In this document: positions 1 to 9,079 of the stretch, piece after piece
Position numbering within the stretch: position 1 is the first letter of the stretch
Layout: each line of letters opens with the position of its first letter
Translations under genes and position numbers: made by a program
Assembly: GCF_036059255.1 (NCBI RefSeq)
Contig: NZ_CP107947.1
Coordinates: forward strand, 3,596,001-3,660,000
Length of the DNA stretch: 64,000 nt
From: Micromonospora sp. NBC_00389
Lineage (GTDB): Bacteria > Actinomycetota > Actinomycetes > Mycobacteriales > Micromonosporaceae
Direction of reading: 5' to 3'
The notes under the pieces: model-generated
Told to the model about the DNA's origin: nothing
Seen by the model: only the letters and a program-made list of their open reading frames with translations
The model's database searches: none

Positions 1-321
<321 letters not shown>

Positions 322-325
<4 letters not shown>

Positions 326-1668
326 GCCGATTGAAGGACCTTCAGAAGAACCTGTTCGGAGGCACCACCTCCAACGCTCGCCAGTTCGGGATGATCTTCA
401 CCCTGGTGGCGATCGTCGTCCTGTTCCAGATCCTGACCGATGGCCTGACTCTGCGCTCGGACAACCTGATCGCGCTGTTCCAGCAGAATTCGTACATTCT
501 GATCCTGGCCATCGGCATGCTCATGGTGATCGTCGCCGGGCACATCGACCTCTCGGTCGGCTCCGTGGCAGCATTCGCCGGCATCCTGGTGGCGAAGGCG
601 ATGGCCGACTGGTCACTGCCCTGGCCCCTCGCCATCCTCTTCGGCCTCGGGATCGGCGCGCTGATCGGCGCCTGGCAGGGCTTCTGGGTGGCCTACATCG
701 GGGTGCCAGCGTTCATCGTGACCCTGGCCGGCATGCTGCTCTTCCGCGGCGGCAACCAGTTCATCGGTAACGCGAACACCATCCCGGTGCCGGAAGGCTT
801 CCGGGAGATCGGCTCCGGCTTCCTGCCCGAGTTCGGGCCGAACACCGGCTACAACAACGCCACGCTGCTACTCGGTCTGGCCGCGGCGGTGGCCGTGGTG
901 TGGCGCGAGCTCCAGGCGCGCAAGACCCGCCGGGCGATGGACGCCGATCCGGCCCCGATGTGGATCTCGATCCTGCGCATGGCCGTCATGGTCGGGGTGA
1001 TCGCCTTCGCCGCGCTGCGCTTCGCCAGCGGTCGCGTCGGCACCAGCTTCCCGATCTCCGGCATCATCCTGGTCGCGCTGGTCCTCGCGTACTCCTTCTA
1101 CACCCGCAACACGGCCGGCGGCCGGCACATCTACGCGGTGGGCGGCAACTCCCGGGCGGCCGAGCTGTCCGGTGTGAAGCTCAAGCGGGTCAACTTCTTC
1201 GTCATGATGAACATGTCCGTCCTGGCAGCCCTGGCCGGCATGATCTTCGTGGCCCGTTCGGCGGCCTCCGGCCCGCAGGACGGCAACGGCTGGGAACTGG
1301 ACGCGATCGCCGCGGTCTTCATCGGTGGCGCGGCCGTCTCCGGCGGTATCGGAACCATCAGCGGCTCGATCGTTGGTGGTCTCGTCATGGCCGTGCTCAA
1401 CAACGGCCTGCAACTGATGGGCGTGGGCACCGACCGCGTCCAGATCATCAAGGGCCTGGTCCTGCTGCTGGCCGTCGCGATCGACGTCTACAACAAGAGC
1501 CAGGGGCGCTTCTCCGTGATCGGGAGCATCACCCGCTCCTTCAAGCGGGACGCACCCACCACCCCCGTTTCACCGCCCGACGCGGAGCGCGAGCCCGCCA
1601 CGGCACCGGTGCCCGGACCACGGGCCACCGACCTCTCCTCCGTGTCACCTCTCCAGAAGGGCAAGTAA
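322..1668 (+). CDS. xylH: Sugar ABC transporter permease (XylH-like)
   Basis: This 448-residue inner-membrane permease belongs to the branched-chain/ribose-xylose type (BPD_transp_2). It shows about ten hydrophobic segments and the family-typical stretch [15 protein letters not shown] near residue 75. A conserved Gly-rich loop ([15 protein letters not shown]) lies near residue 340. The first ~20 residues and the last ~45 (Pro/Thr/Ala-rich) are cytoplasmic-looking extensions. A hydrophilic loop around residues 195-215 resembles the insertion seen in XylH proteins. It overlaps the ATPase by four bases and precedes the binding protein by six, so all three form one operon. The order ATPase-permease-binding protein differs from the more usual binding-protein-first arrangement. 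Confidence 0.9.
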
Positions 1669-1674
1669 CTTCCC

Positions 1675-2775
1675 ATGCGTAGATTCTTCGGCAAGTCGGT
1701 GGCCATCGGTGCCGTCGCCATGCTGGCTCTCACCGCCTGCGGCTCCGGCCGCGACGAGGAGACCGGCGGCTCCAACGGTGACGCCAAGGGCTTCGCGGCG
1801 AACTCCCTGATCGGTGTCGCCCTGCCGGCCAAGACCTCGGAGAACTGGGTCCTCGCCGGTGACCTGTTCAGCAACGGTCTCAAGGAGGCCGGTTTCCAGA
1901 GCGACGTGCAGTACGCGGGTGCGTCGACCACGGTCGCCGACCAGCAGGCTCAGATCACCGCCATGGTGACCAAGGGCGCCAAGGTCATCGTCATCGGCGC
2001 GACCGACGCCGCGCAGCTGTCGACCCAGGTCGCCGCGGCCCACCAGGCCGGCGTGAAGGTCATCGCGTACGACCGGCTCATCACCAACACGCCGGACCTC
2101 GACTACTACGTCGCGTTCGACAACTTCAAGGTCGGCGAGCTCCAGGGCCAGGCCCTGCTCGAGGGCATGAAGGCCAAGAAGCCGAACGGCCCGTACAACA
2201 TCGAGCTGTTCTCCGGCTCGCCGGACGACAACAACGCCGGTGTCTTCTTCAACGGCGCGATGAGCGTGCTCAAGCCGGAGATCGACAAGGGCAACGTGGT
2301 CGTCGCCTCGAAGCAGACCGACGTCAAGCAGACCGCCATCCAGGGCTGGAAGGCCGAGGGTGCGCAGGCCCGCATGGACCAGCTGCTGACCTCGACCTAC
2401 GGCAACAAGGAGCTGGACGGCGTCCTCTCCCCGAACGACACCCTGGCCCGCGCGATCATGACCTCGATCAAGGGTGCTGGCAAGCAGGTCCCGGTCGTCA
2501 CCGGTCAGGACTCCGAGGTTGAGTCGGTCAAGTCGATCGTCGCTGGCGAGCAGTACATGACGATCAACAAGGACACGCGGAACCTGGTCAAGGAGACCAT
2601 CAACATGGTCAAGGCCCTCCAGGCCGGTAACACCCCGCAGGTGAACGACACCAAGTCCTACAACAACGGCAGCAAGGTCGTCGACACGTACCTGCTCCCG
2701 CCGGTCGCCGTCACCAAGGCCAACGCGGCTGAGGCGTACGCCAACGACCCGAAGCTCGCGCCGCTCACCAAGTAA
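1675..2775 (+). CDS. xylF: Periplasmic-type sugar-binding lipoprotein (XylF/ChvE-like)
   Basis: This 366-residue protein carries a lipoprotein signal peptide with lipobox LALTAC (Cys22), so it should be tethered outside the membrane. The body is a type I periplasmic-binding fold. The stretch around residues 125-160 (VIAYDRLI, then DYYVAFDN and KVGELQG) closely resembles XylF and ChvE, which bind xylose and other aldoses. It is the last gene of the operon and is followed by a strong hairpin at 2801. Codon use is highly biased and the gene has few rare codons, as expected for an abundant binding protein. Sugar identity is inferred. Confidence 0.9.
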   Translation: MRRFFGKSVAIGAVAMLALTACGSGRDEETGGSNGDAKGFAANSLIGVALPAKTSENWVLAGDLFSNGLKEAGFQSDVQYAGASTTVADQQAQITAMVTKGAKVIVIGATDAAQLSTQVAAAHQAGVKVIAYDRLITNTPDLDYYVAFDNFKVGELQGQALLEGMKAKKPNGPYNIELFSGSPDDNNAGVFFNGAMSVLKPEIDKGNVVVASKQTDVKQTAIQGWKAEGAQARMDQLLTSTYGNKELDGVLSPNDTLARAIMTSIKGAGKQVPVVTGQDSEVESVKSIVAGEQYMTINKDTRNLVKETINMVKALQAGNTPQVNDTKSYNNGSKVVDTYLLPPVAVTKANAAEAYANDPKLAPLTK

Positions 2776-2800
2776 GCACCACACGGTAGGCAGCAACGCC

Positions 2801-2834
2801 GATGGGTCCCGGATCTCCTCTTCCGGGACCCATC
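2801..2834 (+). terminator. Intrinsic-type terminator of the sugar ABC operon
   Basis: A perfect 13-bp inverted repeat (GATGGGTCCCGGA / TCCGGGACCCATC) with an 8-base loop lies 25 bases after the xylF stop and before the ROK gene. There is no clear T tract, which is usual for actinobacterial hairpins. Confidence 0.8.
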
Positions 2835-2887
2835 GTCGTCCTGGCACCCCCGCACCACCCGCCGCCGACCCGGAAGGAGGTCTGACC

Positions 2888-4150
2888 GTGGAAACACCCG
2901 TCCGGTCCAGGCCAGCCGGCGTCGGCCGCAATCCCGAATCCCCGCTGCCCTCGGTCCCCGGCGCGAGCCAGGAGGAGATCCGGCGGCAGAACCTCGGCGC
3001 CGTCCTGCGCTACGTCCACCTGCACGGGCCGACGTCCCGGGCCGAGCTGACCAGCCGGCTCGGCCTCAACCGCAGCACCATCGGTGCCCTCGCGGCCGAC
3101 CTGGTCGCCAGTGGCCTGGTCACCGAGGAGGCGCCGACCACCGCCCGCCGCGCCGGCCGCCCCTCGCTGGTGGTCAGCCCTCGCTCCGACCGGGTCTACG
3201 CGCAGGCGCTGAGCATCGACGCGGACCGACTGCGCGCCGCCCGGGTCGGCCTCGGCGGGCGCATCCTCGATCTGCGCGAGGTCGCCCGACCCGTCGGCAT
3301 GTCGGCCGTCGACGCCGTCGGCCCGCTCGCCGACCTCGTCCGCGACATGGAACGCTGCGTGGCCGCCGACGCGCTGCTGGTCGGCGGCGCGGTCGCGGTC
3401 ACCGACACCACCCGTGACGCGGACGACAGGATCCGGATCGTCGGCATCGACGGGACCCTCGGCGCCGCGCTCGAGGCCGAACTCTCCGCCGGCCCGGGTT
3501 TCGTGGCCGGCGACCTGGCCGACATCGCCGGCCTGGCCGAGCACGTCCGCGGCGTGGCGGCGGGCGTCGACGATCTCATCTACCTGCACGGCGGCCTCGG
3601 CATCAGCGCCGGCATCATCGTGGGTGGCCGGCTGATGATCGGGCACCGGGGCCACAGCGGCAAGGTCGGCCACATGGTGGTCAACCCGAACGGGCTGCCC
3701 TGCGGGTGCGGCTCACGCGGCTGCTGGGAGACCGAGATCGGTGAGAACGCGCTGCTGCGGCACGCCGGCCGGGACCCCGGCGACCGCGCGGCGGTGGCCG
3801 AGGTGCTGCGCGCGGCGGCGGACGGCGACCGGACCGCGCGAGAGGCGGTCGAGCGGGTCGCCGACTGGCTCGGCTTCGGCGTGGCCAACCTGGTCAACGT
3901 GGTCAACCCGGACGCCGTGGTGTTCGGCGGCTCGCTGCGCGACATCTTCACCGCCGGGGCGGACACGGTCCGCAGCCGGCTGGGCGCCATGCCGCTACCG
4001 GTCTCCCGCGAGCACCTGCGCCTGGAGGCGGCGGCGCTCGGCCCGGACGCCGTCCTGATCGGCGCCGCCGAACTGGCCTTCGACAAGCTGCTGGCCGACC
4101 CGCTGAACGTCGGCGTCGCCGGCCACGTGGGGACCGTCGACCCGGCGTAG
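2888..4150 (+). CDS. ROK-family transcriptional regulator (XylR/NagC type)
   Basis: This 420-residue protein has an N-terminal winged helix-turn-helix (about residues 30-90; LTSRLGLNRSTIGALAADLV) followed by a sugar-kinase-like ROK domain. The Cys-rich zinc motif of ROK proteins is present near residues 270-283 (CGCGSRGCWE). It probably represses the upstream sugar ABC operon and responds to its sugar. The GTG start at 2888 is chosen for the strong GGAGG at 2876-2880. The gene sits behind the operon terminator, so it is likely transcribed from its own promoter in 2835-2875. DNA binding and kinase activity cannot be told apart by sequence alone, but the wHTH makes a regulator far more likely. 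Confidence 0.88.
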   Translation: METPVRSRPAGVGRNPESPLPSVPGASQEEIRRQNLGAVLRYVHLHGPTSRAELTSRLGLNRSTIGALAADLVASGLVTEEAPTTARRAGRPSLVVSPRSDRVYAQALSIDADRLRAARVGLGGRILDLREVARPVGMSAVDAVGPLADLVRDMERCVAADALLVGGAVAVTDTTRDADDRIRIVGIDGTLGAALEAELSAGPGFVAGDLADIAGLAEHVRGVAAGVDDLIYLHGGLGISAGIIVGGRLMIGHRGHSGKVGHMVVNPNGLPCGCGSRGCWETEIGENALLRHAGRDPGDRAAVAEVLRAAADGDRTAREAVERVADWLGFGVANLVNVVNPDAVVFGGSLRDIFTAGADTVRSRLGAMPLPVSREHLRLEAAALGPDAVLIGAAELAFDKLLADPLNVGVAGHVGTVDPA

Positions 4151-4314
4151 CCGCAAGCGCCTGCTGCGGCCGATGCGGCACGTCCTCGACGGCGCTGGTG
4201 CCGGGCCGGGTGGCCGGCACGCGGAGTGCGGCTGATCGGGCTCATCGATCACCTCGAACAGATGACCGTCATCAACCGACGGGAATTCCATGTGCCCATC
4301 GCTGCCGTAGCTGC

Positions 4315-4332
4315 TACCGTACGTCGTACGAC
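4315..4332 (+). promoter_or_regulatory. Candidate promoter and operator of the drrAB-like operon
   Basis: A TACCGT -10-like hexamer (4315-4320) is followed at the expected start point by a perfect 10-bp palindrome GTCGTACGAC (4323-4332). It lies 32 bases before the ATG. The placement suggests a repressor site over +1. No regulator gene is adjacent. Confidence 0.4.
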
Positions 4333-4363
4333 AGCGGCGATGGCGGCATCGAGGGGGAGCGAA

Positions 4364-5377
4364 ATGACGACCGGTGAGGACGCGATAGTCGCGCAGGGGC
4401 TGCGCAAGCGGTACGGGGACCGGCACGCGCTGGACGGCTTCGACCTGCGGGTCCGGGCCGGCACGGTGTACGGCCTGCTGGGCCCGAACGGTGCCGGCAA
4501 AACCACTGCCGTACGGATCCTGTCCACCCTGCTCCGCTTCGACGAGGGGCGGGCCGAGGTGGCCGGGTTCGACGTGGCACGCCAGCCCGAGCAGGTGCGC
4601 TACCGCATCGGGCTGGTGGGGCAGCAGGCTGCGCTGGACGAGATGCTCAGCGGCCAGCAGAACCTCGTCATCTTCGGCCGACTGTTCCACCTCGACCCGA
4701 AGGCGGCTCGGCGGCGCGCCACCGAGTTGCTGGAACGGTTCGGCCTCGCCGACGCCGGTGAGCAGCCGGTGAAGGCGTACTCGGGTGGCATGCGCCGGCG
4801 GCTGGACCTCGCCGCCGGGATGATCCTCACCCCGTCGGTGCTCTTCCTCGACGAACCCACCACCGGTCTGGACCCGCGCGGTCGCAACGAGGTCTGGGAG
4901 TCGGTCCGGGAGTTGGTCCGCGCCGGCACCACCGTCCTGCTCACCACCCAGTACCTGGACGAGGCCGACCAGTTGGCCGACCGGGTCTCCGTGGTCGACG
5001 CCGGCCGGGTGATCGCCGAGGGTACCCCGGACGACCTCAAGGGCCGCCTCGGCGGCGACCGCCTCGACCTGGTCCTCCGCGACCGCGCCGATCTCGCCGC
5101 CGCCCTGCCGCGGCTGCGGCAGGTGGTCGGGGTCGAGCCGACGGTCGACCACGACCGGCGGCTGCTCAGTGCCCGGATCGGGGACCGGGCCGCCACACTC
5201 GCCGCCGTGCTACGGGCGCTTGAGGAGGGCGGCGTGCAGGTGGCGGACATCGCGCTGCGCCGCCCCACCCTGGATGAGGTGTTCCTGCACCTCACCGGGC
5301 ATCGACCGCAGCCCGCCGAGGACGGCGGCGCCGAGGCGGTCGGTGTGCCCGCCGACAGCGCGGAGGTTTCGGCATGA
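4364..5377 (+). CDS. ABC exporter ATP-binding protein (DrrA-like)
   Basis: This 337-residue ATPase is of the daunorubicin-resistance DrrA type. Walker A (GPNGAGKT, about residue 40), signature (YSGGMRRRLDLA, about 139), Walker B (LFLDEPTTGLD, about 160) and the TTQYLDEAD switch region are all intact. A C-terminal regulatory extension of about 110 residues is typical of DrrA. It should power export of a hydrophobic compound through the permease encoded next. The ATG at 4364 is preferred because of the GAGGGGGA ribosome-binding site just upstream and because homology starts there. It overlaps the permease by four bases (ATGA). Confidence 0.9.
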   Translation: MTTGEDAIVAQGLRKRYGDRHALDGFDLRVRAGTVYGLLGPNGAGKTTAVRILSTLLRFDEGRAEVAGFDVARQPEQVRYRIGLVGQQAALDEMLSGQQNLVIFGRLFHLDPKAARRRATELLERFGLADAGEQPVKAYSGGMRRRLDLAAGMILTPSVLFLDEPTTGLDPRGRNEVWESVRELVRAGTTVLLTTQYLDEADQLADRVSVVDAGRVIAEGTPDDLKGRLGGDRLDLVLRDRADLAAALPRLRQVVGVEPTVDHDRRLLSARIGDRAATLAAVLRALEEGGVQVADIALRRPTLDEVFLHLTGHRPQPAEDGGAEAVGVPADSAEVSA

Positions 5378-6207
5378 CCAGTCTGACCCTGCCCGGCACC
5401 GGATCGCCGGCCCACCGGCCCGGCCGTCCCACCCTGCTGGCCGACAGCGTCACGCTGACCCGGCGGGGCCTCGCCCACTGGCGCCGCGATCCCGGGCCGC
5501 TGATCGGCTCGCTCGGCTTCGACATCCTGATCGTGCTGATGTTCGTCTACCTCTTCGGCGGCGCGTTGGAGGTGCCGGGGGGCGGGAGCTATCGGGAGTT
5601 CCTGCTGCCCGGCATGTTCGTGATGACCATGGTGTTCGGCATCAGCCTCACCACCATCGCCGTCTCGGCCGACCTGGACCGCGGGGTGACCGACCGCTTC
5701 CGGTCGATGCCCGTCTCGCCGCTGGCCCCGCTCATGGGTCGGGCGGCGGCCGACATGCTGTTCGCCTTGGTCACCCTCGTGGTGATGCTGTTGGCCGGTC
5801 TGGCGCTCGGGTGGCGGGCGCACGGCGGTGTCGGCGACACGCTGGCCGCGGTGGGGCTGATCCTGCTGCTGCGGTTCGCCCTGGTCTGGGTCGGCATCTT
5901 CCTGGGCCTGGTGATGCGGGGCCAGCAGGCGGTGGCCGGGGTGCAGATCCTGGAGTTTCCGCTCGGCTTCCTGTCCAACGCGTTCGTGGCGCCGTCCACC
6001 ATGCCCGCCTGGCTGGGCACGGTGGCCGAGTGGAATCCCCTGTCGGTGACCGTCGGCGCGACCCGTGAACTCTTCGGCAACGCCGGCTGGGGCGGGGACT
6101 CCTGGGTGGTCCAGCAGTACCCCTGGCTGGCCGTCGCGTGGCCAGTCGTACTGGTCGCCGTATTCCTGCCGCTCTCGGTGGCCCGCTACCGGCGGCTGAG
6201 TGGTTGA
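5374..6207 (+). CDS. ABC-2 type exporter permease (DrrB-like)
   Basis: This 277-residue membrane protein has about six hydrophobic segments and matches the ABC-2/DrrB family. Characteristic stretches are the amphipathic start of the first helix (IGSLGFDILIVLMFVYLFG), the loop with DRGVTDRFRSMPVS, and the late segment FLSNAFVAPSTMPAWL before EWNPLSV. It overlaps the ATPase at ATGA 5374-5377 and forms a two-gene exporter. The substrate is unknown. A second DrrAB-like pair occurs at 38691-40252. Confidence 0.9.
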   Translation: MTSLTLPGTGSPAHRPGRPTLLADSVTLTRRGLAHWRRDPGPLIGSLGFDILIVLMFVYLFGGALEVPGGGSYREFLLPGMFVMTMVFGISLTTIAVSADLDRGVTDRFRSMPVSPLAPLMGRAAADMLFALVTLVVMLLAGLALGWRAHGGVGDTLAAVGLILLLRFALVWVGIFLGLVMRGQQAVAGVQILEFPLGFLSNAFVAPSTMPAWLGTVAEWNPLSVTVGATRELFGNAGWGGDSWVVQQYPWLAVAWPVVLVAVFLPLSVARYRRLSG

Positions 6208-6283
6208 ACCGGGGCTTGTCGAACGTCGTAGGTCACGATTGTCGGGTCGGCGGCCGCCCACCGACGATCCATCAGGAGGCAGA

Positions 6284-9079
6284 GTGCCGTTCGTGGTCGT
6301 CTTCACCCCGGGCGACCCGCCCCGCGCCGGCACGGTCCACGTCCACCATCCGTCCGCCGACGCGCTGCCCGAGGAGTTCGACGGGTTCGGCGAGGGCGGC
6401 GAGCTGGGGCTGGTCCTCCCGCGCGGCGGCCGGCCGGAGCTGTGCACCGTCCCGGTCCGGTCCATCCCGGTGGGCGACGCGGTCCGCCGGCTGGTGGCGT
6501 TGCGCGACGCCGACCAGCTCGACCCGGCCGCCGCGTTCTGGTCGGCGGTCGCGGTCACCGGGCTCCACCTCGTCGCCCGAGGGCGAATCCTGCCCGGAGT
6601 GTCACCGCAGGGGTACGACGGCTGGCGCGCCGGCCCGTTCGACGTCGAGGACATGCGACGTATCCGGGCGTTGGCCTCCGCGATGCCCCCGACGGCGCGC
6701 GCGGTGCCGCTCGACCCCACGGCGCGACGGCTGGTCCTCCCCGACCCGGAGGAACTGGTCCGCGCCTTCCTCGACGCGGTGGCCGACACGCTGCCGCGTA
6801 CCCCGGCCGCGCCCTGGCTCACCGGCGATCCCCGCTTCACCGCCCCGGCGCCCCAGCCGGCCGAGGAACTGCGCGGCTGGGCCAGGCAGGTCTCCGCCGG
6901 GGTGGACACCGGCCTGCGAGTGGCGCTGCGCGTGGAGATGCGGGGGGATCTCGACACCACCGCGCCCAGCGCCGTGGTCCGGCTGCGCAGTCTCGCTGAC
7001 CCCACCCTGGTCAGCGACGCCGAGGCCCTCTGGGCGGGCGACCAGCACGGTCTCGGCGACCGGGCCACCGTGGAGGCGATGCTCGCCGTACGACGCGCGG
7101 CCGCGCTGTGGCCGCCGCTGGAACGCCTCCTCGACGAGGCCGCGCCGGTCGAGCTGGAGCTGCTCGACGAGGACCTGGTCGACCTGTTCGACGGCGCCGA
7201 GGCACGGCTGGTCGCGGCCGGCATCGACATCGAGTGGCCGGCGCAGCTCTCCCGCGCGCTCGCCGCCCGGGTGCTGGTCAGTTCCCCACCGGAGCAGCCC
7301 GCCGACCCGGCGGCCTTCTTCCGTTCCGCCGCGCCGATGCCGCTGAGCTGGCAGCTGACCCTCGCCGGGGTGCCGCTGACCGACGCCGAGGCGGACCTGA
7401 TCGCGGTCGCCCGGCCGATCGTCCGGCTGCGCGACGGGTGGGTTGCGGTTCCACCGGAGCTGGCCCACCGGGCCGCCGAGCGCCGGCTCACCCCGCTCCC
7501 GGCGTACGACGCCCTGGCGGCGACCCTGACCGGCAGCACCGAGGTGGCCGGCGAGCGGGTCGACGTGGTGGCCGACGGGTGGCTGGACGCGCTGTGTGAA
7601 CGGCTCGCCGACCCCGACCGGGGGCCGGAGCCGCTGACCCCGCCGGCCGCGCTCGCCACCACCCTGCGCGGGTACCAACTGCGTGGGCTGCGCTGGCTGG
7701 AGCGGATGACCTCGCTCGGGTTCGGTGGCTGCCTCGCCGACGACATGGGCCTGGGCAAGACGGTCACCGTCGTGGCCCTGCACCTGCGCCGCCAGCTCGA
7801 CCGGGCCACCGCCGGCGCGACCCTGGTGGTCTGCCCCGCCTCGGTGCTCGGCACCTGGGAGCGGGAGATCCGCCGGTTCGCCCCTGGCACGCCGGTACGC
7901 CGCTTCCACGGCAGCACCCGGTCGCTCGCCGAGCTGGCCGACGGGATCGTGCTGACCAGCTACGGCACCATGCGCCTCGACGCCGACACCCTGACCACCC
8001 AGCGCTGGGGGCTGGTGGTCGCCGACGAGGCGCAGTACGTGAAGAACAGGCTCAGCGGCACCGCGAAGGCCCTGCGGACGATCCCGGCCCAGGCCCGGGT
8101 CGCGCTCACCGGCACCCCCGTGGAGAACGACCTCACCGACCTGTGGGCGATCCTCGACTGGACCACGCCCGGCCTGCTGGGCACGGCGGGGGAGTTCCGC
8201 GCGACCTGGGCCCGGCCCATCGAGGTGGACCGGGACTCCGCGAGCGTCGGCCGGCTGTCCCGCCTGGCCCGCCCCTTCCTGCTGCGCCGCCGCAAGACGG
8301 ACCCGGGCATCGCCCCCGAGTTGCCGCCCAAGACGGTCACCGACCATCTGGTCCCGCTGACCGCCGAGCAGACCGCCCTCTACGAGAAGGTGGTCGACGA
8401 GGTGCTGGCCGAGATCCGGGCCAGCGGCACCAGCATCGCCCGGCGCGGCCTGGTGCTCAAACTGCTGGTCGGGCTGAAGCAGGTCTGCAACCACCCGGCG
8501 CACTACCTGAAGGAGGCGCACGGTCCGCTGCGCGGCCGGTCGGAGAAGCTGCACCTCCTCGACGACCTGTTGGACACCATCCTCGCCGAGGGTGGCGGTG
8601 CGCTGGTCTTCACCCAGTACGTGCGGATGGCCCGGCTGCTGGCCCGGCACCTGGCCGAGCGGGGCGTACCGGCGCAGCTGCTGCACGGCGGCACGCCGGT
8701 GTCGCGGCGCGAGGAGCTGATCCGCCGGTTCCAGGCCGGCGAGGTGCCGGTCTTCCTGCTGTCGCTCAAGGCGGCCGGCGCCGGCCTGACCCTGACCCGG
8801 GCCGACCATGTCATCCACTACGACCGCTGGTGGAACCCGGCCGTCGAGGAACAGGCCACCGACCGGGCCCACCGGATCGGGCAGACCAGGCCCGTGCAGG
8901 TGCACCGGCTGATCGCCCAGGGCACCCTGGAGGAGCGCATCGCCGCCCTCCTGGAGGCCAAGCGAGCCCTGGCCGACGCCGTGCTCAGCGGCGGCGAGAC
9001 CGCCCTGACCGAGCTGTCCGACGCCGAGTTGCTCCGGCTCGTCCGGCTCGGCGACCAGGAACGAGGGGACGGGACGTGA
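6284..9079 (+). CDS. SNF2/HepA-family DEAD-like helicase
   Basis: This 931-residue protein has a long N-terminal region (about 1-460) like the SNF2-associated domain of bacterial HepA-type proteins. A complete Swi2/Snf2 motor follows. Motif I is DDMGLGKT (about residues 485-492), motif II is DEAQ (about 580), and motif VI lies in TDRAHRIGQTRPVQVHRL (about 858-875). Such proteins remodel nucleic-acid-protein complexes, for example by recycling RNA polymerase. The GTG at 6284 is chosen because AGGAGG lies at 6274-6279; an upstream in-frame GTG at 6200 would overlap the drrB-like gene. The stop overlaps the next start (GTGA, 9076-9079), coupling it to a SWIM protein. Confidence 0.9.
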   Translation: MPFVVVFTPGDPPRAGTVHVHHPSADALPEEFDGFGEGGELGLVLPRGGRPELCTVPVRSIPVGDAVRRLVALRDADQLDPAAAFWSAVAVTGLHLVARGRILPGVSPQGYDGWRAGPFDVEDMRRIRALASAMPPTARAVPLDPTARRLVLPDPEELVRAFLDAVADTLPRTPAAPWLTGDPRFTAPAPQPAEELRGWARQVSAGVDTGLRVALRVEMRGDLDTTAPSAVVRLRSLADPTLVSDAEALWAGDQHGLGDRATVEAMLAVRRAAALWPPLERLLDEAAPVELELLDEDLVDLFDGAEARLVAAGIDIEWPAQLSRALAARVLVSSPPEQPADPAAFFRSAAPMPLSWQLTLAGVPLTDAEADLIAVARPIVRLRDGWVAVPPELAHRAAERRLTPLPAYDALAATLTGSTEVAGERVDVVADGWLDALCERLADPDRGPEPLTPPAALATTLRGYQLRGLRWLERMTSLGFGGCLADDMGLGKTVTVVALHLRRQLDRATAGATLVVCPASVLGTWEREIRRFAPGTPVRRFHGSTRSLAELADGIVLTSYGTMRLDADTLTTQRWGLVVADEAQYVKNRLSGTAKALRTIPAQARVALTGTPVENDLTDLWAILDWTTPGLLGTAGEFRATWARPIEVDRDSASVGRLSRLARPFLLRRRKTDPGIAPELPPKTVTDHLVPLTAEQTALYEKVVDEVLAEIRASGTSIARRGLVLKLLVGLKQVCNHPAHYLKEAHGPLRGRSEKLHLLDDLLDTILAEGGGALVFTQYVRMARLLARHLAERGVPAQLLHGGTPVSRREELIRRFQAGEVPVFLLSLKAAGAGLTLTRADHVIHYDRWWNPAVEEQATDRAHRIGQTRPVQVHRLIAQGTLEERIAALLEAKRALADAVLSGGETALTELSDAELLRLVRLGDQERGDGT

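Noticed and set aside
4600..7917. 1105-codon open frame on the minus strand
   Set aside because: Antisense to the drrAB-like and SNF2 genes; very Ser/Arg/Pro-rich composition produced by GC-rich third positions.
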